DNA from: CAZGMJ01 sp964526785
GTDB taxonomy: Bacteria > Planctomycetota > Phycisphaerae > Sedimentisphaerales > Anaerobacaceae
Length of the DNA stretch: 64,000 nucleotides
Reading direction: 5' to 3'
Assembly: GCA_964526785.1 (NCBI GenBank)
Contig: CAZGMJ010000011.1
Coordinates: forward strand, 1 to 64,000
A model generated the notes under the pieces. That model was not told the origin of the DNA and did no database searches. It worked only from the letters and a program-made list of their open reading frames with translations. The translations under genes and the position numbers were made by a program. This document shows, piece after piece, positions 36,093-42,356 of the stretch (position 1 is its first letter; each line of letters begins with the position of its first letter).

Positions 36093-37436
36093 ATGAGAAC
36101 GAAAGTGACAGTGATGGTGCTGCTGCTGATGTTGAGCGGCGGCGGGGCAGTACTTGCGGCCGACGGGGGCGGCGACGCATCCGTTATCGAAGAGGCGACG
36201 GCAGCGCTGCAGACGAACATGAATATCGTGTGGACGTGCATTGCGGCGTTTCTTGTCTTCTTCATGCAGGCCGGTTTCGCGATGGTCGAGTCGGGATTCA
36301 CCCGGGCCAAGAACGCGGTGAACATTCTCATGAAGAACCTGATGGACTTTTCGGTCGGGACCATCGCGTTTTTCCTGATCGGGTTCGGGCTGATGTTCGG
36401 CGAGAGCAACGGCTTTTTCGGGACGACGCTGTTCGGGCTTTCGGGGGTGGAGCCGGGGATGGACTGGAACTGGACGTTCTTGATCTTCCAGACGGTGTTT
36501 GCGGCCACGGCTGCGACGATTGTCTCGGGAGCGATGGCCGAACGGACGAAGTTCGTGGGCTATCTGGCGTACAGTTTCTTTATTACGCTGCTGATCTACC
36601 CGATTTTCGGCTCGTGGGCGTGGGGCGGTCTGCTCGACGGCGGCGGCTGGCTTGAGAATCTGGGATTCCTGGACTTCGCAGGTTCGACGGTCGTGCACTC
36701 TGTGGGCGGTTGGCTCGCTCTGGCGGGTGCGATTGTGCTGGGGCCGCGTATCGGCAAGTATGATCCGCACGGCAAGCCGAAAGCGATTCTGGGGCATAAT
36801 CTGCCTCTGGCAGCGCTCGGTGTGTTCATTCTGTGGTTCGGCTGGTTCGGTTTCAACCCGGGCAGTACGACCACGGGGGACGGTTCGATCGGGTACATTG
36901 CCGTGACGACGAATCTTTCCGCGGCAGCCGGAGCGATTGTGGCGATGCTGGTTTCGTGGATCATTTTGAAGAAGCCGGATGCATCCATGGCGCTTAACGG
37001 GGCGCTGGCGGGTCTGGTTTCCATAACGGCTCCGTGCGACGGTGTGACGCCGATGGGATCGATCCTGATCGGAGCGATCGGCGGTGCCCTGGTAGTGTTC
37101 AGCGTTCTGTTTATCGACCGGACATTGAAGGTGGACGACCCGGTCGGTGCGGTCAGCGTGCACGGCGTATGCGGTGCATGGGGGACGCTGGCGGCGGGCC
37201 TGTTCAATATGGAGAGCGGCTTGTTCTATGGAGGTGGCGTGAAGCAGTTGGGCGTGCAGGCGCTCGGCGTCGGGGCGGCCTTTGTGTGGGCGTTCGGTCT
37301 CGGTCTGGTCCTGTTCTATGCGATCAAGAAGACGGTTGGCCTGCGAGTGAGCGCTGAAGAAGAGCAGAAGGGTCTCGACCTCGGCGAGCACGGTATGGAA
37401 GCATACGCAGGGTTCCAGGTGTTCACGACCACGTAA
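36093..37436 (+). CDS. amt: Ammonium transporter (first copy)
   Basis: 447 residues with a cleavable signal peptide (MVLLLMLSGGGAVLAAD) and 11 membrane helices. The Amt signatures are present: DFAGSTVVHSVGG with the first pore histidine and nearby Asp, SVHGVCGAWGTLAAG with the second pore histidine, and IGFGLMFGE. The C-terminal tail ends SAEEEQKGLDLGEHGMEAYAGF, the cytosolic segment that touches PII. AAGGGG precedes the ATG. It moves ammonium into the cytosol and is gated by PII. It follows the porin and precedes a PII gene, 34 nt later, in one sigma54-driven operon. Confidence 0.97.
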   Translation: MRTKVTVMVLLLMLSGGGAVLAADGGGDASVIEEATAALQTNMNIVWTCIAAFLVFFMQAGFAMVESGFTRAKNAVNILMKNLMDFSVGTIAFFLIGFGLMFGESNGFFGTTLFGLSGVEPGMDWNWTFLIFQTVFAATAATIVSGAMAERTKFVGYLAYSFFITLLIYPIFGSWAWGGLLDGGGWLENLGFLDFAGSTVVHSVGGWLALAGAIVLGPRIGKYDPHGKPKAILGHNLPLAALGVFILWFGWFGFNPGSTTTGDGSIGYIAVTTNLSAAAGAIVAMLVSWIILKKPDASMALNGALAGLVSITAPCDGVTPMGSILIGAIGGALVVFSVLFIDRTLKVDDPVGAVSVHGVCGAWGTLAAGLFNMESGLFYGGGVKQLGVQALGVGAAFVWAFGLGLVLFYAIKKTVGLRVSAEEEQKGLDLGEHGMEAYAGFQVFTTT

Positions 37437-37470
37437 ATATAGAGCAAACGGCAATTCAGGAGATAGAACG

Positions 37471-37812
37471 ATGAAACTGATTATAGCGTATGTTCAGCCG
37501 CATAAGCTGAATGATGTGAAACAGGCGTTGTACAAGGCGGAAGTGCATAAGATGTCCGTTACGAATGCTCTGGGCTGTGGCGAACAGAAGGGCTACAGCG
37601 AGAGTTATCGGGGGGTGGAGTTCGAAGTGAACCTGCTGAAGAAGGTTCGAATTGAGATTGCTGTGAACGAGGATTTTGTGGATCGGGCTCTGGAGGCGAT
37701 CGTCGATGGCGCCCGGACCGGTGAGATCGGTGACGGCAAGATCTTCGTGATGGACCTCGCGGAGTGCATACGGATACGCACGGGGGACCGCGGCAACAAG
37801 GCCATAGGATAA
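37471..37812 (+). CDS. glnK: PII nitrogen-regulatory protein (first copy)
   Basis: 113 residues, PII family, with QPHKLNDVKQALYKAEV, T-loop GCGEQKGYSESYRG and C-loop RTGEIGDGKIFV. Aligned without gaps to E. coli GlnB, residue 51 is Phe (YRGVEF) where the canonical uridylylation site is Tyr; Tyr46 is kept. The protein is therefore unlikely to be uridylylated at the standard place and presumably responds to ATP/ADP and 2-oxoglutarate directly. It blocks Amt when nitrogen is plentiful. It follows amt by 34 nt and is closed by a strong terminator. Confidence 0.95.
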   Translation: MKLIIAYVQPHKLNDVKQALYKAEVHKMSVTNALGCGEQKGYSESYRGVEFEVNLLKKVRIEIAVNEDFVDRALEAIVDGARTGEIGDGKIFVMDLAECIRIRTGDRGNKAIG

Positions 37813-37865
37813 CAGATGGCTACATACGCCGGGCCATCACTTCGCGTGCCCATCGGGCCGGAGGG

Positions 37866-37900
37866 CAGGTCCCGTCGCAAAAAGGCGGGACCTGTTCTCG
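37866..37900 (+). terminator. Terminator after the first amt-PII operon
   Basis: CAGGTCCCG (37866-37874) pairs perfectly with CGGGACCTG (37886-37894) around an 11-nt loop, followed by TTCTCG. The U-tract is short, so it may be a weak intrinsic terminator. Confidence 0.7.
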
Positions 37901-37914
37901 AAAGACGGCGATAA

Positions 37915-37958
37915 TGACGAAAACGTAACTTTGGAAATCTGAGTTTACAATAATGTAG
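37915..37958 (+). promoter_or_regulatory. Palindrome pair upstream of the second amt-PII operon
   Basis: TGACGAAAACGTAA at 37915-37928 and TTACAATAATGTAG at 37945-37958, 30 bp apart, both close to CTACAWAAAYGTAG. The nearer one ends 92 bp before the -24 element. Confidence 0.72.
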
Positions 37959-37988
37959 AAACTGATGCAAGTTGAGCAATACCCCTAT

Positions 37989-38029
37989 ACTCCCTGTAAC
38001 TGCTTTGCGGGAAAAGCGTTACAGGGAGT
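37989..38029 (+). promoter_or_regulatory. Strong hairpin between the palindromes and the sigma54 promoter of the second amt operon
   Basis: ACTCCCTGTAAC (37989-38000) is the exact reverse complement of GTTACAGGGAGT (38018-38029), and the inner bases GCTTT/AAAGC extend the stem. It lies 20 nt before the -24 element. Options are a second terminator for read-through from the previous operon or a protein-binding site; a long T-run is absent (TTTCTCTT). Confidence 0.55.
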
Positions 38030-38049
38030 TTCTCTTGCGCTCAGGCCGC

Positions 38050-38065
38050 TGGCACATGTCTTGCA
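38050..38065 (+). promoter_or_regulatory. Sigma54 promoter of the second amt-PII operon
   Basis: TGGCAC-ATGTC-TTGCA is a perfect -24/-12 element. It leaves a leader of about 90 nt before the amt start. Its position rules out the earlier in-frame ATG at 37972 as the start of the transporter. Confidence 0.93.
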
Positions 38066-38163
38066 AAGGGTGTATGCAGGGTTCTGTGAACAAAGGCGGC
38101 CAGCCATTGTCGATTCGGTGGCTGCGCGAACAGATTATGAACTGCAATGGAGACGACGAAGTG

Positions 38164-39525
38164 ATGGCAAGAAGAGATCTTGGAGATTCAGGCAGAATGA
38201 GACTGGGTGTGCCGGCGGTTGCACTGGCGATTCTGCTCGGCAGCAACGCCTGGGGAGCGGAGGATGGGCCGGATATAATGGACTTGCAGCAGGGACTGAA
38301 CACTGTGTGGGTGCTGATCGGCGCCTTCCTTGTGTTTTTCATGCAGGCGGGTTTCGGCATGGTCGAAGCGGGCTTCATTCGCGCCAAGAACACGTGCAAC
38401 ATTCTGACAAAGAACTTCCTGGACTTCTGCATGGCGTCGCTGGGGTTCTTTCTGATCGGCTATGCGCTGATGTTCGGCGAGGGAAACGGTTTCATGGGCC
38501 TCGAAGGCTGGTGTCTGTTCGGTCTGGAGCCAACGACGGGAGGGGTTCCCCTGTATGCGTTCTGGCTGTTCCAGGCGGCGTTCTGCGGGGCGGCAGCGAC
38601 GATCGTCGCCGGCGGTATGGCGGAACGGATGAAGTTTGTGGGGTATCTGGTTTACTCGTTTATCATATCGGCTATCGTGTATCCCATAGTCGGCCACTGG
38701 ATATGGGGAGGCGGCTGGCTTTCCAGGATCGGTTTTGCAGACTTCGCCGGTTCGACGGTCGTGCACACGGTCGGCGGATTCGCGGCACTGATCGGCACGA
38801 TGATTCTCAAGCCCCGCGAAGGCAAGTACGAGATTGACGGCAAGGCCAATGTGCTGGCCGGCCACAGCATTCCGCTGGCATCGCTCGGAGTGTTCATTCT
38901 CTGGTTCGGCTGGTTCGGCTTCAATTCCGGATCTACGCTTGGCGTGACGGACGGTTTGCTCATCGGACGCGTGGCGCTCAATACGAACATTGCTGCGGCC
39001 CTAGGCGGGATTGTCGCGATGATTACCGTCTGGAAACGGTATGGCAAGCCCGACCTTTCGATGGCGATGAACGGGGCCCTTGCAGGCCTTGTGGCGATCA
39101 CGGCTCCCTGTGCGTACGTGGATCCGTGGGCGGCGATAGTCATCGGCGGTATCGGCGGCTACCTCGTCGTTCGTGGTGTCGAGTTGCTGGACAAACTGCA
39201 GATCGACGATCCGGTGGGTGCGGTTCCCGTTCACGGCGTATGCGGTGTATGGGGTACGCTGGCGGTCGGCGTCTTCGGCAGGAAGGCGCTGGGCGTGGCG
39301 AACAACGGCATCATCTACGGTGGCAATCCGATGCAGCTCGGAGCCCAGGTGGTGGGGAGTCTGTGTACGATTGTGTTTGTCGTTGTGGCGATGGGCGCGG
39401 TCTTCAAGTTGATCGACAAGACGATCGGCCTGCGGGTGAGTCGAGAAGAAGAACTGCGAGGTCTCGATATCGGCGAGCACGGTATGGAGGCGTACGGCGG
39501 TTTCCAGATATTCTCGACAAGCTGA
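38164..39525 (+). CDS. amt: Ammonium transporter (second copy)
   Basis: 453 residues, with a signal peptide (MRLGVPAVALAILLGSNAWGAED), DFAGSTVVHTVGG, PVHGVCGVWGTLAVG and the PII-contact tail SREEELRGLDIGEHGMEAYGGF. Compared with the first copy it shares the pore residues but differs elsewhere, so this is an old duplicate, not a recent one. ATG 38164 was chosen because the sigma54 promoter at 38050-38065 lies inside the longer frame; a GTG at 38161 has better spacing from GGAG and is possible. It is followed 48 nt later by a second PII gene. Confidence 0.95.
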   Translation: MARRDLGDSGRMRLGVPAVALAILLGSNAWGAEDGPDIMDLQQGLNTVWVLIGAFLVFFMQAGFGMVEAGFIRAKNTCNILTKNFLDFCMASLGFFLIGYALMFGEGNGFMGLEGWCLFGLEPTTGGVPLYAFWLFQAAFCGAAATIVAGGMAERMKFVGYLVYSFIISAIVYPIVGHWIWGGGWLSRIGFADFAGSTVVHTVGGFAALIGTMILKPREGKYEIDGKANVLAGHSIPLASLGVFILWFGWFGFNSGSTLGVTDGLLIGRVALNTNIAAALGGIVAMITVWKRYGKPDLSMAMNGALAGLVAITAPCAYVDPWAAIVIGGIGGYLVVRGVELLDKLQIDDPVGAVPVHGVCGVWGTLAVGVFGRKALGVANNGIIYGGNPMQLGAQVVGSLCTIVFVVVAMGAVFKLIDKTIGLRVSREEELRGLDIGEHGMEAYGGFQIFSTS

Positions 39526-39573
39526 CACTGACGCCGGGAGCATACTCTTTACGATTCTTACCAGGAGCAATCG

Positions 39574-39915
39574 ATGAAACTCGTAGTCGCATTTATACAG
39601 CCGCATAAACTCAAGGACGTCAAGCAGTCTCTCTATAAGGCGGAGGTCTTCAAGATGTCCGTCACGAACGCTCTGGGTTGCGGCGAGCAGAAGGGATACA
39701 GCGAGAGCTATCGCGGCATCAAGTTCGAAGTCAACCTTCTAAAGAAGGTGCGTTTGGAAATTGCAGTCAACGACGACTTCCTGCAGCAGACCATCGACGC
39801 AATTATCGATGGCGCGAAGACAGGCGAGATCGGCGACGGCAAGATCTTCGTTATGGATCTGCTGGATTGCGTGCGCATTCGCACAGGTGAAAAAGGCAAC
39901 AAAGCGATTGGTTAG
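39574..39915 (+). CDS. glnK: PII nitrogen-regulatory protein (second copy)
   Basis: 113 residues, PII family, closely similar to the first copy (same T-loop GCGEQKGYSESYRG and C-loop KTGEIGDGKIFV). Position 51 is again Phe (YRGIKF) instead of Tyr, so it too lacks the standard uridylylation site; Tyr46 is kept. Pairing each amt with its own PII suggests each transporter is gated by its neighbour. It lies 48 nt after amt and is closed by a terminator at 39992. Confidence 0.95.
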   Translation: MKLVVAFIQPHKLKDVKQSLYKAEVFKMSVTNALGCGEQKGYSESYRGIKFEVNLLKKVRLEIAVNDDFLQQTIDAIIDGAKTGEIGDGKIFVMDLLDCVRIRTGEKGNKAIG

Positions 39916-39991
39916 GTGATCGCGGCAGGGGATATGGGGGATATGTCCCTTGTCGCCATCATTTTCTGTGCCCTTTACTGGGCATTGCGCG

Positions 39992-40030
39992 ATGAGCCTC
40001 GTCCTGCAAAGCGACGGGGCTCATTCTTTA
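39992..40030 (+). terminator. Terminator after the second amt-PII operon
   Basis: ATGAGCCTCGTC (39992-40003) pairs with GACGGGGCTCAT (40013-40024), with one G-T wobble, around a 9-nt loop, followed by TCTTTA. It separates the PII gene from glnA. Confidence 0.8.
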
Positions 40031-40045
40031 GTTCAGTACTGGAAA

Positions 40046-40090
40046 ACACAAAAACGTAGGTGTGTGTGGCTCAGGGCTACAAAAACGTAG
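40046..40090 (+). promoter_or_regulatory. Palindrome pair upstream of glnA
   Basis: ACACAAAAACGTAG at 40046-40059 and CTACAAAAACGTAG at 40077-40090, 31 bp apart. The nearer one ends 91 bp before the -24 element, the same distance as at the other two units. Confidence 0.8.
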
Positions 40091-40180
40091 ATGCGTGTGT
40101 CGTAATGTGTCGCGGGCCGAATGGGTATAAGGGTCTGTTATATAAGGGGTTGTGAGTATTTTGCCTCTGGCCTGCTCGCC

Positions 40181-40196
40181 TGGCACGGCGATTGCA
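40181..40196 (+). promoter_or_regulatory. Sigma54 promoter of glnA
   Basis: TGGCAC-GGCGA-TTGCA, a perfect -24/-12 element. The start site would lie near 40208, leaving an unusually long leader of about 280 nt before the glnA ATG at 40491. Confidence 0.93.
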
Positions 40197-40207
40197 TTGC
40201 AGAATAT

Positions 40208-40490
40208 AGCCGCCGGGGATGCACACACTGACCGGCGCATAGTGCAAAAAATGATGGAACAGGAAATGATGGAATCACACGACAACATTGGCAGCCGATA
40301 CAGCGACAGACGGGCCGGGCATGTGTGCAGGCATACGTCGGGCGGATTCCATGAATGCGGTTCGGACGGAGACAGGACTGCGCGCGGCAGGCGGTGGTTT
40401 CGCACAATGGGTGGCGCGGGACGGCCGACGATACGGATGGGCAAGCGAAAACATGGTGGACAGTTAGTTCTTGATTGAAAGGAAGTCAGA
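40208..40490 (+). other. Long 5' leader of glnA
   Basis: About 280 nt between the predicted sigma54 start site and glnA. One hairpin is seen (CGCCGG 40211-40216 with CCGGCG 40232-40237). A small open frame ending at 40478 has no convincing ribosome site, so I do not call it. The length suggests post-transcriptional control, for example an RNA element, but I do not recognise a known riboswitch. Confidence 0.4.
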
Positions 40491-41903
40491 ATGACACCCA
40501 AAGAGTTTCTCGAATTCGCAAAGAAGAACAATGCGAACATGATCGACCTGAAGTTCGTGGATCTGCTCGGTACATGGCAGCACTGCTCGTATCCGATCAA
40601 GGTGTGGGATGAAGGGACGTTCGAAGAGGGTCTCGGATTCGATGGTTCGTCCATCCGCGGCTGGCAGGACATTCATATGTCGGATATGATCGCCGTGCCC
40701 GATCCGGATACGGCGGTGATCGATCCGTTCTTCCGGGAGCCGACGGTGAGTGTTATAGCAGACATCAAGGACCCGATCACCAAAGAAGACTACACGCGGG
40801 ATCCGCGTAACGTCGCTCGCAAGGGAATCGAGTACATGAAGTCCACGGGCGTCGCGGATACGTGCTTCATCGGTCCGGAGCCCGAGTTCTTCATCTTCGA
40901 CGAGGTTCGGTACGAACAGAATCAGTACACCGGTTTCTATCAGATCGATTCGGTCGAAGGCGCGTGGAACACGGCGCGTTTCGAAGAGCCTAACCTGGGA
41001 TACAAGCCAAGTTTTAAGGGCGGCTACTTTCCGGTGAGTCCGACCGATACGTACCACGACCTGCGCGGCGAGATGGTGGCGGAAATGGAGAAGGTCGGGA
41101 TCGTTGTCGAAGCACACCATCACGAGGTGGCGACGGCGGGACAGGCCGAGATCGACATGCAGTTCACCGATCTGCTGAAGATGGCGGATCAGTTTATGTG
41201 GTACAAGTACATCATCAAGAACGTCGCCAAGCGGGCGGGCAAGAGTGTAACGTTCATGCCCAAGCCGGTCTTCGACGACAACGGCAGCGGTATGCACAGT
41301 CACATCTCGCTGTGGAAGGGCGGCAATACGCTGATGGCCGGCGACGAGTACGCAGGCCTGAGCGAACTTGGCATCCACGCGATCGGCGGCATACTGAAGC
41401 ACGCTGCGGCGATCCTGGCGTTTGCCGCTCCGACGACGAACTCTTATCGCCGGTTGGTGCCCGGCTTCGAGGCTCCGGTGAATCTGGTGATGAGCGCGCG
41501 GAATCGCTCGGCGGCAGTGCGTATACCGATGTACTCATCCAGCCCGAAGGCGAAGCGGCTGGAATTCCGTTGTCCAGACCCGACGGCCAACGGCTATCTG
41601 GCGTGGACGGCGATGCTGATGGCGGCGCTGGACGGTATCCAGAACAAGATCGATCCGGGCAAACCGCTGGATGTCGATATCTACGAACTAAGTGCCGACG
41701 AGCTGGCCAAGCACGCGCATACGCCGGGGTCGCTGGCCGAAGCGATCGACGCGCTCGAGGCGGATCACAAGTTCCTGACCGCGGGCGATGTGTTTACGGA
41801 CGATCTGGTCGAGATGTGGATCAAGTGGAAGCGCGAGGAAGAACTCGATCCGATGGCGCTTCGTCCGCATCCGCATGAGTTCCATCTCTACTATGACAGT
41901 TAA
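40491..41903 (+). CDS. glnA: Glutamine synthetase type I
   Basis: 470 residues, the standard GS-I length. Signatures include DGSSIRGWQDIHMSDM, the metal-site EPEFFIFDEV, NGSGMHSHISLWKGG and RNRSAAVRIPMYSS. Tyr398 in DIYELSADE matches E. coli Tyr397, the adenylylation site, so covalent control by GlnE is possible. The enzyme condenses glutamate with ammonium using ATP. AAAGGAAGT precedes the start. A sigma54 promoter and palindrome pair upstream link it to the amt operons and the activator. Two hairpins at 41913-41976 lie after its stop. Confidence 0.98.
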   Translation: MTPKEFLEFAKKNNANMIDLKFVDLLGTWQHCSYPIKVWDEGTFEEGLGFDGSSIRGWQDIHMSDMIAVPDPDTAVIDPFFREPTVSVIADIKDPITKEDYTRDPRNVARKGIEYMKSTGVADTCFIGPEPEFFIFDEVRYEQNQYTGFYQIDSVEGAWNTARFEEPNLGYKPSFKGGYFPVSPTDTYHDLRGEMVAEMEKVGIVVEAHHHEVATAGQAEIDMQFTDLLKMADQFMWYKYIIKNVAKRAGKSVTFMPKPVFDDNGSGMHSHISLWKGGNTLMAGDEYAGLSELGIHAIGGILKHAAAILAFAAPTTNSYRRLVPGFEAPVNLVMSARNRSAAVRIPMYSSSPKAKRLEFRCPDPTANGYLAWTAMLMAALDGIQNKIDPGKPLDVDIYELSADELAKHAHTPGSLAEAIDALEADHKFLTAGDVFTDDLVEMWIKWKREEELDPMALRPHPHEFHLYYDS

Positions 41904-41912
41904 CAGGCTGTA

Positions 41913-41976
41913 AACTGTGCTTTGTGGCACAGTGGGCATTGGGTTGTGGGTGAGGCCCGGTCGGCCTGGCCGGGTC
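41913..41976 (+). terminator. Two hairpins after glnA
   Basis: CTGTGC/GCACAG with loop TTTGTG, then TGAGGCCCGG pairing with CCGGGTCTCA around 9 nt. Neither has a clear U-run, so termination may be partial and glnN could be read through. Confidence 0.5.
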
Positions 41977-42019
41977 TCACACCACTATAACGATGTTGCG
42001 GGGTGCAGCAAGAAGAAAA

Positions 42020-42258
42020 AGGAGTTTGTTACTCCTGCTTAAGTAAAGGTAAGATGTGTGGAAACCGGGGGTCGCAAAGGCGACTGTCGATGTGTTTGAG
42101 ATTGTGACGGCTCGTGCGATGCGGGTCGATGAAAGCGTGACGGCGCAGGAAATGATGGGTTCCTGAAACGCAAGGTTGCAGTCGGCGAGTGTGCGCTGCG
42201 ACCGGGTGGCTGTAGTTGCTGTTTGCCGGATTGAAGTTGCATCAGTCTGCGACTGATG
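42020..42258 (+). ncRNA. Candidate structured leader upstream of glnN
   Basis: A chain of five short hairpins in the 453-nt glnA-glnN spacer: AGGAGT/ACTCCT (42020-42036), GTCGC/GCGAC (42071-42084), CAGGAA/TTCCTG (42146-42165), GGTTGCAG/CTGCGACC (42174-42203) and CATCAGTC/GACTGATG (42240-42258). This density of paired segments suggests a structured RNA, possibly regulatory. It matches no riboswitch I know. No promoter or palindrome pair was recognised in the spacer. Confidence 0.4.
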
Positions 42259-42356
42259 GGAACCGGGGGACGGTACAGTGTGTAACCGATGGACAGGCTG
42301 CGTTTTCAGGTCTGTGTTGTCATAGAGCAGACAACCGACTTTTTAAGGAATGCGAA

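Noticed and set aside
40152..40478. A 108-codon open frame in the glnA leader
   Set aside because: It begins upstream of the sigma54 promoter and later internal ATGs have no ribosome site; the protein resembles nothing known.
41925..41945. TGGCAC downstream of glnA as a sigma54 promoter for glnN
   Set aside because: The -12 side lacks TTGC at the right distance, and no palindrome pair lies upstream. It is part of a hairpin after glnA.
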